64,000 bases of DNA from Buxus sempervirens. Its lineage: Eukaryota; Streptophyta; Magnoliopsida; Buxales; Buxaceae. The DNA lies in the NCBI GenBank assembly GCA_947561395.2, contig OX387185.1:44030602-44094601 (forward strand), written 5' to 3'. The translations under genes and the position numbers were made by a program. Shown piece after piece: positions 10,600 to 24,239 of this stretch. Within the stretch, counting starts at the first letter, position 1; each line of letters starts with the position of its first letter. Below the pieces are notes generated by a model. It was given only the letters and a program-made list of their open reading frames with translations, ran no database searches and was not told the origin of the DNA.

Positions 10600-12242
10600 A
10601 CATGTGTAGTGGGAGTGGAGAGCCTTGTGGGGCCCACACACAGACACACACACACCTCTCGATTACAGGGTGGCGAGCAGCACGTGACGTTTTTTCACCC
10701 TCCACCACCAACATCCTCTCTGTGACTCTCTCCGACTGTTTAAACAAAACCGTTTTTAGCTTAAATTTTTAATCGGGATCTGAGCTCTAATCATCAGCTT
10801 CATTATCTGTTAAACCTTTTTTTTTAATCTCTCTTTGTCAACGCGCAACAGTCGTCAACTTCCTGTTCACCTTCACGTGACACCGGCACGCGCCTCCCAC
10901 CTTGGCCTCCTCATTGCCAAACCGTTCTTTCGGGATTGTACGGTTCGATCTGAGTCGTAGTATTGAAATAAGATAGGGGGTGGAACCACTGGAACGGCAC
11001 CTCAAACGATAGTTACGTCGGCGTTTAATCTGAAGTAACGACGTTAACGGAACGGCGTTCTCTTCGGACGGAAAATGTAATCGAAAAGAAAAAAAGACGT
11101 ATAAAGATCTCACTGAACACAGAAGGAGAGAGACAGAGAGACAGAGAGACGGAGATCGTCCGACCACAGCCCTTCTTGCGCCGCACGGATCGTTTAGAGA
11201 GCAGAGAGAGAGGGAGAGAGAGAGGGGGAGAGGTTTTCGACAAAGGCTGAAAAGGTTTTTGTGGCATTTCGTCTCTGCAACAATTGGATCTTACTTGCTT
11301 CGAAGGTACGTAGTTTATACGTGAATTTCAAATCTATTTCATGTGATTTAAATCTTTATGTTATATACTCCGATAAACACAGAGCAGAGAGGAAGTGATT
11401 TGGATGAACAAGAGCTCAATTCCGGGAACGTTGTCGCAATTCAGATCGAATTGAGGCAGCTGTTCTTGTTCTCTTGTGGATCTGTTGTGATTATTGTTAT
11501 TTTTCTCAAAGCATCGTTTCTGGCTTCTTTTCAGACGTCGGATATGTTTTGAATTCATAGAAGATTCTATAGATAATTTTCTTACAAAAATTGGATATAT
11601 GCGATTTTGATCCAGTATTGTTTTTCATGATACTTTTGACGGCAGATTTCGCCGAAGGTGTGAGTTGGAAGCTGTATCTGGTAGATTTCTCGGATACAGA
11701 ACGCTCGAATAGATTCTACGGTAGAGGATTCGCTTGGAGTCCAACGAAGTGAGAACTAGAACAAATCTTTTGCAATTGCGATTTTTGGCTGTGAAAACAG
11801 GTGGAAATTGAGACTGTTTACAGAAATCAAGCTAGGCGCTCGGCGTTGTAAAATATCGTATCTGAAACAGCTTGTCTAGGGAGAGATTTAAACAAGGTGA
11901 ATGCGCCTCCGGTATTTAGTCGGAGGCGTCGTGATCTTCAAAGCTTAGATGTTTGTAGTTTTCCGGTGACAGATCTGAAAAGCAATCCCCTAATCTATTT
12001 TTGCAAGCTCTTCTCTCCAATTTCTCAATAGAAGTGATGGTTAGTCAATGAAATCAAGGAATTTTTGAAAGGATCTGGGGATAACTTGGAGAATTCTAGT
12101 CGAATTATTGGGAATTCAGCTCCTGTAAGAATCGAAAATATTCTGGTATTTAGAGTTATTATTGGCAGTAAAAGTATAATATTCATTCAACAGCGCAGAG
12201 AAACCAGAAATTGGAATCTCATAAAAATAATCTCTGCCATTG
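10600..12242 (+). promoter_or_regulatory. BIM1 promoter and 5' leader with a probable leader intron
   Basis: Two CACGTG motifs lie at 10681 and 10874, and a TATA-like GTATAAAGA at about 11098. A GA-rich tract spans about 11125-11235, as is common in plant 5' leaders. A strong donor CGAAG|GTACGT ends a leader exon at 11305. The acceptor that returns to the start-codon exon is not certain; several YAG sites exist before 12243. If 11990-12242 is exonic, short upstream ORFs (for example from 12037) precede the main start. Because BIM-type bHLH proteins bind E-boxes/G-boxes, self-regulation through the two G-boxes is possible but is only an inference. Confidence 0.55.
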
Positions 12243-15200
12243 ATGGAGCTTCCCCAGCCTCGCCCTTTACGCACTGAAGGTATGATTATTATTATTGTTC
12301 AATTATTATTCTAAAGAAAAAAAAATACCATAATATTGATCATGTCTTCCCCTTAACCTTTTTTTTCAATAAATTTTTTTACAGCTAAAACTGCAACCCA
12401 CGACTTTCTTTCACTGTACGCTCATTCGTCTTTCTCACACCAAGATCCACGGCCCTCTTCTCAAGGTAATTTCCGTTTCTCTTTCAATGTCAATATTTGC
12501 AAGAGAAATATCTGACAGGTACTGAGTGTCGTAATATACACACGTGAACCCTGAAAATCAGGGATCTGGGCGACTGTTGGATGGGTCCCAAACCACACGC
12601 GAAACGGTTTACATCATCATCAGATCGAACTGGGACCCATTCAGATTAACAGAGAACACCATTTTCATGCTGACGATGGAACTCCAAAATCGTCGGCAAC
12701 TGTTTCTGGCACGAACGCCTTTGATGAAATAAATATGCATTGCATATAGCATTTTGGAAGTAGACCACTTTCTCAATTAAAATAGCTAAGTGATCTGGAA
12801 AAAATCAGAAAAAGATAGAAGTTTGGGAAAATCCATGATGCGAGTGATGAACTGATGATTACGGAAAAAAAGTATCAGAATATACAAGTATGTGAATCTA
12901 CTAGTTTTCATCACTAAAACTGAATTGGGATTTGTTTCTTTTGTTTCTTCTTGGCAGGGAGTTACCTTAAAACTCATGATTTTTTACAACCTCTGGAAAG
13001 GGTTGGGAAGAACAGTTCCAAGGGAGAGAACATGTCTATTGAAAATCCTCTTCCTTCATCATCTTCTTCCTCAGCGGAGCGTGTTCTCCCCGGAGGAATC
13101 GGGACTTACAGTATCGGTCACATTTCCAATATCAGTCCAACGGTTCTGAAGCCGGAGAGAACACTATACGCAGTGAATCGAGCAAGTAGTACAGAGAAGA
13201 ATGGAGACGTCAGCAAAAGTAACTCCAACTGTAGTTCCTACAGTGGAGGTGGTTTTACATTGTGGGAAGAGTGCTTGAAGGACAAGGGGACAACCACCGG
13301 AAAGGACAATACGAGAGAAAGACAAATCATAAAAGGTAGGAACTATAACTAGTAACTTCAATATTTTCTTCTGTCGTTTGGCTAAACAATTCAACCTCAG
13401 TAGCTCCCAAATTACCCCAAAAAAAAAAAAAAAAAAAGAGATATGGATCCCATACAACCCGGACATGATAGCTTGTGCTGTGTCATACAAGCAAAGCACT
13501 TCCAACTTTTTGATTGTTTGTTTCTAACTAGTCTGCACCCAAAATCCGGTCCTTCATAGGTCATGGCAATGGGTGCATTTTCTCTTTAACGCGAATCCAT
13601 CAATCAAAGCACAGGTGTCGGTTTTAGATGGAGGTGATATACACTCAAAGATCAAACACGATGGATTGTTTAACCAACAACGTGAATAAATTGGCCCCAC
13701 GGATACTATTTGGGGCTGGGGAAGCTTAGGTCTTTTTTTTTTTTATGGACCTGGGGAAGCTTAGGTCCCAAGAATGGGCGTAGCCCTGCTCTAATTAAGG
13801 AAGTATAGTCCTGAAACCATCCAACTTAAAGTCACATCACCTATTAGATCCATGTGATGCAATTGCGCCTTATTTTAGTGGGTCCCGTATAATATATGTT
13901 GCTTAGTCGAATAAAAATCTCGATTATAGAAGGTAGTGTTTCGCACTTGCCGTGTTTACTTGGATCTTAGACGGCATAACATTTTCATGGACGACACCCG
14001 TGTCACCGTGTGGTTTGGATACTTGCACCAAGGACCAACTGCTCTGCACGGAGTCAGGGTCTTAACAAATACCGGCCGGCCCGCTACATATACGAAGCGC
14101 GGAGGTTAAAGCACTGGACTTTTTTTTTTTTTGGTAAGAAGGTTAAAGCACTAGACGAAAGCCCCCACAAATCAAAATTTTAATTAATTTAATAAGTGAA
14201 TTTTGGGTGTGGAGTTTAGTTGGGAGTCTTGGGACCGGAGCGGGGAAAGAAGAAATAAAAACGAACGACTTTTAATCCAATACCCAAATTTAAGCAGGAT
14301 TTTTATTGGCGTGATGAACTTTGTGAGCTTTATTTTAGCCTCAACCAATATGGAATTTGTTATGAACACAGAGCATCACATCTCCGCCTGCTTTCTTTTG
14401 CAGAGCCGGCGAAGTTAGGGCAGTGGTCTTCGGAGCGTCCATTGCGCAACAGTTTCAGCTCTCTGACATCTTCCAAGTTTGTGGAACTTCTTTCTCTTCT
14501 CTTACACTCATCTGATTTTGATCTATGTTTTTTTTCCAGTTCTTCGCGTTGTGGTCTTCTACATTTTGGAATTTCTGAGTTGGGATCTTTTTTCTCTTAA
14601 ATTATTATTGCAGCAAATCTCCGCAGCAGAATCAGAATTTCCTGGAAATAATGAAATCTGTGAAGGATTATCAGGAGGAGGAAGTTGACGATGGGGAAGA
14701 CTTCGGTCCCAAAAAAGAGGACATTTCCCAGGGAGGTATGTCACCTGAACACCTGGAGAAGAGTGTGAAATTGAGCTCCTCCATTGCGCGTATGTGTTTG
14801 CTTTTTTTTGGTTTTTTTTTGTTTTGAACTTATTTCATAGAAGATGATATCTTCGGCGAGCAACCTATTACATTTTTATAACTCTTAATATGGAATAATG
14901 ATTTTTTTTTCTCTTCGTTTGTTCCTTTGTTTCCTCTTCCAATTTTTGACTTTTTACAGGGGAATTTACTGCAAAAGGAGACGGAAAAGGCACTGATCAA
15001 AAAATTGTAACGCCACGGTCAAAGCATTCTGCCACTGAGCAGCGTCGGAGGAGTAAGATCAATGACAGGCAAGTTCCACCTGCCTGGTACCTTTGAATTT
15101 TTTCTTTTCTTTTTTGCCTTAATCCTGCATTAATTGTGTTTGGATGGAAAGAAATGAAAAGAAAATGGTCCTTTTTCTTTTCCTATGTTCGAGGAAAACA

Positions 15201-18200
15201 AAATAGGTAATAAAATTGTCGAGAAAATGGACGAAATATTTTCATTTTAAGGGCTTAAAATTTTCTTACCTAAAGTGAGAAAATTTTAATTCAAACAAAA
15301 AGGATAAAAAGATTTGGACTCCTCTCTCACATCTCTCTCCTTCTTTTATAGCCTTTTATGTTTTGTCTTTCTTTCTAGCTTCTATTATGGATAGTTTTTT
15401 GTGTTTTGACATTAGTCTCATGTTAGAAAGAGATAAACACTTTCCTCTTTTTGTTAGAACTTACTTTTCCTGGGGACTTTGAGCATGTGGGAAGATATGG
15501 GAAGCCATCACACGCCCAAGTGGCCCATGTGGAGACTCATAACCATTCCGATTGAATTCCGAGTCCTAGTTCTAGAAATCCTTAGTGCGTGTGTGTCTAT
15601 ACATGCACCTGCGTGTCACATCATAAACATATGAGGTCAGACTTGGTTCAATTTGCATGCACAGAAAAATATAACTTCTTACTTAAACCCATAATTAACT
15701 TTTCTGTTATTTTCCAAATGTAGAGGCCCAAAAGAGAATTGAGCATTTGGGCGACTTTTAAGAGTGGGACAAATTGATTTTTTTTTTCTCCTTAGAAGAA
15801 CTGAAATAGCCACTTGTAGAGACTGCAAGGTTTTTCCAGTTTCCAGGTGAAAGTTCAGCTTCACAACACAAGTTAATTGTGATGGATATTTGTTTTAAAA
15901 GGTGGGAGAAAAGCAGATGCACCAAAACAAACCCAAAAATGAAATGGTGGAAGTTGAAAGGAGAGAATTAAATAATTTTTAAGAAGTTAATGAAAGAGGC
16001 CAGTTGGAACCTTAGGGTTGACCGACTAGGATGTGAAATGAAATAACCAATTGCATCACAAGACTTGGAAAATAATTACCAGGAGAATCACGAGGCAGTA
16101 TTCTAGCTCATTGGGAGAATCACGAGGTAGTATTTCAGCCATATGCTTCCGCTTGTAGCTAGAAGGTGTATTTAATTAGATATGACTCAATATAAAAACT
16201 CAACTGTATGATTGAGCTAAATATGGCTGATATATGAACACATGTGATTCAGTGCATGATTTTTCCTACATTTTATCTGATAAGTGAAAATATTCTCTTT
16301 GAAGAGTCATTATGTCCCTTGGTCTTTTCAGAATTTCAAAAATTAATTCCAGAGTTGTAATTTTCTATGTTTTTAGAATTTCGTCTGTTTACGACAACCA
16401 GGGAGATCTATTTTATTCATTTGGATATCCTAAGGTTCTACTTTCTTGAGTTCATGTTATTACTTCAAGATCTGGTCTAAGGGAAACTTAGTGATTTTGA
16501 GTCGAGCTGGGAATTAAATTCCATTTTCAATTATAATTTAGAAGCAGGATACTGTTGTATGCGACTTTGTCCATTCTATATTTCAAGTTATTTCAAAAAT
16601 TTAAGTGGAATCAGTTGTTTTTCAAAGATAAACTTATAAAAGAAAAGAACATATGATATCTAGAAGACTAGAACCAAACCTTGAACATATGTAAGATGAA
16701 ATAAGCCATTGATTAAAATAGTATGAAAAGAAGTTTTAAGAGAATGTAGAGACAAAATTCAATTCCAAAAGGTAATAATGTTAAAGAGAAAAAGCTTTAC
16801 TTTAGGACTTGACAAAGAAATAAGAAGCATCGAAACTTAGAAAAATATAAAACTATAAAGAAAAGAAACTAAAAAAGTGAGGCTAACAATAAGAAGATAA
16901 TAACTAAAACTATAAGCTATGACTAAAAGATGGCAAGAATTAAGCTGCAAACTTTAAAGATTGAGAGAGAAGAAGAAAAAAGATGTAATCAATATAAAAC
17001 GCCATGAGAGTGAGGATTTGAGAATATTCATAAAGGGTGAGGAGAGGTAAAAAAAAAATGAAGTGGAATGCTTGAAATCAAAGGTTGAATCAAGACAGAG
17101 TACATGGACTTTAATCTTAACACAGATAATAATATAGGTGAAGCTACGATGAGAATCAAGAAGAAATGGGCACATAAAGTGGTCAATTTCATCATTTTAG
17201 ATTATTTATTCATAAAAAGGGGGATATTGATGAGGATGTTACACATAGAATCAGACCCACATGGATTAAGTGACTGATTTTTCTGTATATTATTTGATCA
17301 ACATGTTTCACTGTAATTTTATTGGACAATCATTAAGCCTGCTGTTATAAATGGATCAGAATGTTTAACAGCAAGGAAGCAAAATTTATGAAATGAATGT
17401 TGTGCAGATGTAGATATTAAGATGATTGTGTGCAAATACTAGGAAAGACAAAGTAATGACTTATCTAGGTTTTGCCCGAAAGGAAAAGTAATTTAAGATG
17501 TTCAGACGGGTAAAGCAAAATCTTAAGAGGGAAACTGTAATAAGGTATAAAGGGGTACTTGTTAAAAGAACTAAGAGAGTATTTTCAAAAGTGAAAATTC
17601 TTTTTATTATAATCTTTGACAGATTTATTTAAGTCATCTATAAATTCAAAAGGATTTTGTATTTTCCTGGTCAGAATCTTGATTGATATTTCCTTTTTAA
17701 TTTAGTAATTTTCTCTTTTGTATCGCTTAGGGTATGTTGTTTTTGTACAACTTAAATTTGCTTTAACATTGGCAGGCATTATATTATCTAGGAAGCCCCT
17801 TCTATTGAACTGTTCCTTCTAATATAGTTCTACTTCTACCTATATCTTGATTGTTGTACTGTTTAAAGATACTTTTCAGATATTAAAGTGAGGATCCTGT
17901 TGCTGTTATTATTTTTTTGGTGGTGCTGTACTTGATAAAATATGCAGTCTGACAAGTTTTAAAAACCGTTGTCCTGGTCAAGCCATCAATATTTCATTTT
18001 CCTAGTAGTTTAGGACATCAATTTTTCTATTTCATTTTACGAGTCCTAATGTCTTCAAGCAACTTTAAATGATACATTTTCATCAGATTGATGATAACTG
18101 AAAAGATATTCCTACATTCACTCTTGTATCCATCCTTTTTTTCTTGTTTGTTTTCTTTAATATTTTTACTTTCTCAAGGATGATTATTCCCCTAAATGCT

Positions 18201-21200
18201 TATGTGCTCTTTCAGTAATAGTAGTGACCAAATTATTATGTACATAAAAATTCTAATTTGGCTGAACAAATGACTGCTGTTATTCATTTTCTACTAATTA
18301 TTGGCTATCTGCAATCCGAATAAGATGGCTTTCAGGAAGATGTTGATGTGTGTGATATGATTTAAAGTTTCTGGTGCCTCCTAGGACCACTTTTGTCAAC
18401 ATACTGAGATCCAGTTGTCCTGCAGATTTCAGATACTGAGAGATCTCATACCTCATTCCGATCAGAAGAGAGACAAGGCATCATTCCTGCTTGAGGTTTG
18501 TCATGAAATCAAGAATACGATGTCATATATTTGTTCCATTTAGTGATGAACAAATAGTGACAATTTCTGTTTAAAATTATTCATCGAATATCCATATCCC
18601 TTTGTAGGTCATCGAGTACATTCAGTTTTTACAGGAGAAGGTACAGAAATATGAGGGATCATACCAAGGATGGAGTAACCAGCCCACCAAGCTTATGCCA
18701 TGGGTATAATCCTAGTACCTGTTATTATTCCTTCAGCTCTAGTGTGGATCGAGCATTAGTGCACCTAATCATTAGGCCTTAACATTTTTTATTGAGTCTT
18801 GTGGTGTTGAATGTTGGTGACTAGGAAATGGGCTAGAGCTATTTGTGTTTATATTCTTGCACAAGTTTGAATGTGCTAGAAATTGCTTAGAGTATATGAC
18901 CTTATGCTATTGAAGCATAATTAAACGTGTGTAGTTGTGCATGTTTTATCATACAGCGGTTGTGCTATCGGGGATTTGTCGAAATCTCATACCTGTTTCA
19001 TGTGAGATGGTGGATTTGCACTAGACTTCTTTAGATCCTGTATCTTTATGTGCCTGTAGATGCATGCATACACACATACATGCACATTCACATATACGGA
19101 CACATATCATGTTTTGTGTATGTGTGTTTGTGTATTTATCTTTGCGGAGGACAAATGTCTTGCTAATTATCTACTTAAAGTGTTCAAATTCTGTATATGG
19201 TATCTATTAGATGTGTAAATTGATTTTAGCTTTTAGAATAGAATTCATGTTTTCATTTTAAATATTTGTTGATGAAAGTTAATATAAAAGATATTTTCAA
19301 GATATATATATTTAATGAAAGTCACATTTGCATTAATATTAGAATAGTAAAGAGAGAAACAGAAACGTCAGTGGCTAAAATTAAAACAGGTGTCATGCTG
19401 ATGGCTGAAACCCCTTACATCCCTTCAGGGATGCCTAAAAAATAAGAGTTCCAACCATCTCCTCTGGCTAAGCATTCTGTTAATTCATTGGCTGATCTTG
19501 GCACATGGTGGAATGAGATAATCACACAACTTGCCAGGACCCGTTCAAATCAAATCAAGTGTGTAAGGGACCAAGAACTAACTGTTCCATCCGTAACCCA
19601 GTCTATCACTGTGAGGGAGTCTTCTTTCACTTTCCAAGTCCATCGTTCTCTCCCTTGTTATGAGATTGACATATAATTAATCTGCATTTAGATATTTTCC
19701 ATTTAAAAACTTGCTGTGAGTCTGCAAGTACTTATGTTTCACATTTTTGTGTACCAAGTGTGTGGATTTTGTGATTTGCTTTGCACTTAATTCAGCAAGT
19801 TTTGAACTCCTATTTGCATGTAAATGGGCCTGTTTATAAGTTTTAAACCTTTCCTGAAATTTGTAATAATTTTACACTGTTTCCATGCATTTATAAGTGT
19901 TTATTCAGAATCATTCCTCTTTGAACCATGGTCCTGTACTTATTTCTGATGATGCTTCTTGCCAAGATAACTAATTGCATCATTTTTTATGAACCACAAT
20001 TAATATTTTCTCTCCCTTGTTTAAAGCAGAGAAACAGCCATGGACCAATAGAAAGTTTTATTGACCATTCGGAAGGGGTAAAGAATGGCTGCAGTCCAGG
20101 GTTAATGCTTGGTGGAAAGATTGATGAGGATAACTTCACTTTAACCCCTACTGTTCTCAGTGATGCACAGAATCCTGTAGAACCTGACTCAAGCACTGCT
20201 GCCGCATACAAAACAGTGGATCATCCCCCTCATTTAGTAAACAAGGCCACACCCATGTCTATGCCTCTGCAACCAAACACATTTACTCCCATTGTGAGAA
20301 GTGATGTGCTGTCCCAACCCTTTCAGAGATCAGGATCTGATGTGGATAACATGGAATCCCAGCCTCAATCCCAGTTGTTGCAGAACAGACCATGCATAAC
20401 CGAATGCCCTGCTACAAGTCGTGAACTCAATGGAAATGAAGAGCTGCCAATTGAAGGAGGAACTATTAATATTTCAACTGCCTATTCTCAAGGGTGAGCA
20501 TTTAATTTTGTTTGTTTTTTTAGATTCTCAGTTAATCTATTACATTATCTTAGTTCTTAGTAATTTTGGTGCACTATGTGCAAGGCCTCATTGTGTACCA
20601 GCTGCATTTGCTGGTAAAAAATGATTATTGTGTGCTGCCCCTATAAAGTTTTGGGCATTTTGCATCCATGTCCTTACATTATTTATATTTGCATGTATGC
20701 CCTCTTGTTTTCAATATTTGTAATTATATCCCTCTGTTTTATATAACTGTTTCAATCATACCCCTAACATTAAAGTCTGTTAACTTTTATTATTTATTTT
20801 TATTAAATGACCAAAGTAACCTTTGATAAAGTAAAAATATTTTGCATTTATCCTCTTATATTCTTATAAATTCATTTATTTACTTACATTATTATATTTA
20901 TTGCATATATACTTTAAATCATTGATATTAATTTGTTTAATTAATAATTTTTCATATGAATTCCACTTAGACCCATATTCATTTGCCTATGTAATAAACT
21001 TTTCATCTCATAGAAGGTTAATTTAGTCATTTAATAAAAATAAACAACAAAAGTTAATGAAATATGACATTAGGGGTACATCTGCAACAATTATGCTAAA
21101 TGGAGGGGTACAAATATAAATACTTAAAAAAAGTGGATATAGATGCAAATATATCATAATGTAGGGGTATAGATGCTAAAAGCCCTAAAGTTTTTGTAAT

Positions 21201-23042
21201 AGGCTTTGATCTGAGGTAATTCTATTTCAATAGTTCCATGTAGTAGATGATGGAGTCTCTGAAAGTAGTAATGGTGATTTAATCATATTACTGATTGTGA
21301 TAATGTGAATTATGCAGCCTCTTCTAATTATGACCACTTCGCATGGCAATTATGTAAATCCCATGATCTGCAATATCCTACAGTCTAGTTAATCTTTTTA
21401 TGGATGATGAGTAAATGTGTAACATTCTGGTAGGATAACTTTGTGGGTTCAGTGTTTAGGCTATTTTGCTTGATAATTTGCATGTTTTTTATTCTATTTT
21501 ATCAAACTACTTTGACTTACAGGAAGGTATGCTTATTTTTACCTGATTTATGAGGGATGATATGAATTGAACATATTATGTGATACTAAATGTCTTGGTG
21601 CTCAGTTATTCTTGGTGGCATTTGTATTTTAACTATAATTACTTGCATCCATGCAAATGGATTTGGCAGCTCTAGTGCCTGTGCTGTCTCATGAAACATG
21701 TAAGGGGAACTTACTCATTTGTTCCATCATCATCTTGGGATGCATGCACATCAGAGATGTGCCTGAAGTAATAAAATTTCTGATTTTGGATGTTGTGCCA
21801 CTTAAGGCCATAAATGTCTGGACTTCCTGGTGTTACCTTTTATTGTCTGAATATCTTTTGTTATGTAATTAAAATTCCCTTATGGGTAATAGTCTTGGAC
21901 CACTTACTAGTTTCCGTGTAAATGTATAAAACCGCTTTTGTGCTTCCTTCACAAAATAGAGAGACTGACAGAACTGTGATGTGATTACAATATTATGGGA
22001 GCCTTTTTTGGAATAAATATACCATTACTGCTGATCGTGAAAGTTGTTTTGGTGTTGAACAGTTTGTTGATGACACTGTCACAAGCACTTCAGAATTCCG
22101 GCATAGACCTGTCTCAAGCTAGCATCTCAGTTCAAATTGATATTGGGAAGCGAGCAAATAGTAGGCTGACTACTGTGGCATCCAGTTTTAAGGTACGCTG
22201 AAGGCTCTCTCTCTCTGAACTGCTGCATCATTACTTACGAGGTTGAAATCTTCTGCATTCTTTACCTGCATTGGTTTCTGCTGTGGGAGGACATGCTTCC
22301 ATGTGGAACACCTCATGGTCAGTGTTTATTTACCATTTTAAATGTTTCATGTGGTGCCACTTGAAAAAATACGGAACTTAAGATGCTCCACATGGCTGAA
22401 TCTCAGGCCCACAACAGAAACAAATGCTTAAACATTGCAGAAGATTTCACCTTAATAGAACGGCTATTTTGAAGTGATTGTGTGGATGTTTAGATTGCAT
22501 GTATCCTTGATTAAATTTATAGTTTATGCCAATTCCTGACTAAGTGATTTAAGTTTTGAGTTGGCATCTGTTATGCCACTTATTTTTAGGGTTAGCTTGT
22601 TATTTTCTTTTCTCAAACATGGTGCTATACGTGAAAGTTTTGTCAACTTTAGTGGACATCAGAATGCACCTGAAACAACATGGAACATGGAGGGACTATT
22701 TCCTATAATTTTTTTTCTTTTCCTCTTCTCATCTTACTTTAAATCCCTTTATTGAAATTTCATCACTTGCGCCGCCCCCCACCCCCCGTGACCCAAAAAA
22801 AAAAAATTTCACTTTAAATGGCCACAATTTCAGAACATGAGATTCTGTTGGACGATGCCTAACATATAAAATTGTCATCTGGTAGAACCATGGAATCCAA
22901 GTATAATCTTCACCTTCATTATGTTTTCCAGGAACAAGTGGATCCATCCTCTAGTAATCGAGCAATGGCACGTTCCCAGGTGGCAAGCAGCGGTGAGGAC
23001 TCTGATCAAGCCCGAAAGAGGCTGAAGACAGAAAAAAGCTAG
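12243..23042 (+). CDS. BIM1: BIM1-type bHLH transcription factor (BES1-interacting Myc-like)
   Basis: Nuclear factor that in Arabidopsis pairs with BES1 on E-boxes in brassinosteroid-responsive promoters. Coding exons: 12243-12279, 12385-12465, 12958-13335, 14404-14476, 14614-14735, 14960-15068, 18426-18495, 18608-18703, 20030-20493, 22063-22192, 22932-23042. They sum to 1671 nt, 556 residues, all junctions in phase; Arabidopsis BIM1 is about 529. The start is fixed by the family N-terminus MELPQPRP. Family blocks follow: [49 protein letters not shown]. The bHLH lies at about residues 249-305. Its basic region carries His253, Glu257 and Arg261, the E-box-contacting trio, followed by [22 protein letters not shown] conserved C-terminal block ([23 protein letters not shown]) follows, and the protein ends RKRLKTEKS. 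Intron 6 (15069-18425) starts with GC, splitting the basic region from helix 1. Introns hold MITEs at 20641 and 22241. Confidence 0.95.
15069..18425 (+). other. BIM1 intron 6, GC-AG type, 3.36 kb
   Basis: The exon ends GACAG and the intron begins GCAAGT; it ends TGCAG before ATTTCAG. Only this cut keeps the frame [10 protein letters not shown]. The nearest GT downstream (in GCAAGTTCC) would add four bases and change the frame. It is the longest intron of the gene and contains no recognised gene. Confidence 0.9.
20641..21202. mobile_element. fold-back MITE in BIM1 intron 9
   Basis: The left arm begins CTATAAAGTTTTGGGCATTT and includes TGCATCCATGTCCTTACATTA. The right arm inverted reads AAACTTTAGGGCTTTTAGCA followed by CCCCTACATTATGATA. 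Inner stretches also pair (GTTAACAG...AATGTTAGGGGTA against GTTAATG...ACATTAGGGGTAC). The element is non-coding and AT-rich. Target duplication unclear. Confidence 0.7.
22241..22451. mobile_element. MITE, Mutator-like, copy 4, in BIM1 intron 10
   Basis: The ends read GGTTGAAATCTTCTGCA on the left and GGTGAAATCTTCTGCA inverted from the right. The pairing continues over about 60 bases (both contain TTTCTG.TGTGGG and CCATGTGGA). It is the same family as the copies at 3839, 6169 and 9593. The flanking 9-mers are only weakly similar, so its target duplication has decayed or its edge is a few bases off. Confidence 0.8.
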
Positions 23043-23520
23043 ATATGACCTTTTCTGTTGCAAGCCTTTCTTGTCTTTTCTTTTAGTTTAGTTAGATATT
23101 AAATTTTTTCCCTCTCTTTTCACTTGGGGTCGGTGGTTATGGGGTTATTCATGTGTCCTGGTTCACAAACAATCCGGTTGAGATCGATTGTACATGCAAT
23201 TGCTTTTTTGGTTTGTTGGGATGCCCAGATTCCCCTAGCAAACCATTATGTATTCTTTTATTTTTGTACTTTTACAGGGGCTTCCATACAGATTTGGTGA
23301 AGCTGCTTTTCATTCAAGGCTTCCATTCACATGTGAAGTTTCTCTCTTCTTCATTGTGGCCTTTCTTTCTTTTTTTTACAATTTCTCCAGATGTAAGATA
23401 TTTACTTCATTACCAAGAACTCAAGATTTTTGTGAAATTAATGCTATATTTATTTTCAAGAATTAGGCGTCCTGTAAAATAAACATTAAGTCTCAAATCT
23501 GCAATGATCGTTCTGTAATT
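23043..23520 (+). other. BIM1 3' UTR (probable)
   Basis: T-rich sequence after the stop at 23042, with an AATAAA at 23478-23483, a suitable polyadenylation signal. No other gene begins here. Confidence 0.5.
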
Positions 23521-24239
23521 ATGTGCAGGTGTTTTTCTCTATTCCCAATTTCAAATTTGTATCTATTCATATAAACTCTGTCATCGACTATACCATTAGG
23601 GATGGGAATGGGGCAGGGTTAAATGAGTAACCCACCTGGCGCCCGGCGCCCGGCGCCCGCCATCCGTAACTACAGTTTAGTATAGCATAAATCGGGCTGG
23701 GGTGAGTTAAGTGTTTTTAGCTCAATACCGACCCGCCCCCTTACCAACCTGGTAGGTTCCTTTGACATGGGTCGTTGGTTATCACTTTTGTAATCTATGC
23801 CATATACCAATAGGAGTGCACGTACGGTACTGTATGTAGAGAGAGGGAACAATTTTGTAACTGTTGGGTTTTGAACGAAGAGGTAAAGTTATGCTGCAAC
23901 CCTATATTAATGAAACCTTACCAACGTTCTGGTTGGAGTTTTTGGGGGGCCTTGTCACGCTTCCCAGGGGGCCTTGTCACATTAACATGAGGTGCCCCTT
24001 GGAAGCGTGCCAAACTAATTTATTTATTTTTTCCTAAAATAACTCTTTAATGTTGTTTTGTCATATATTCTTACATAGCTAATTATGTTTTTTCCTTTTT
24101 TACTTTTCAAAAGAGATCCTTTAACAATTCCTTATTCACATGTCCCGAAAGTTTGATCAAGTTTAATTTACGGATGTGCAATACTGCATGTGCACCCTAC
24201 TAGTAAACTAGTAAGAGGTTATTAGAACAATAATATAGC
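23521..24239. other. spacer
   Basis: No gene recognised. A short GC-rich repeat of GGCGCCC lies at about 23636-23658. Confidence 0.4.

Noticed and set aside
12951-13149. Two overlapping plus frames at BIM1 exon 3, one reading [12 protein letters not shown]
   Set aside because: Only the frame with [11 protein letters not shown] and [11 protein letters not shown] matches the family and stays in phase across the junctions.
15061-15080. A conventional GT donor in GCAAGTTCC four bases into BIM1 intron 6
   Set aside because: It would add four bases and shift the frame in the middle of the bHLH domain. The GC donor gives the conserved sequence exactly.
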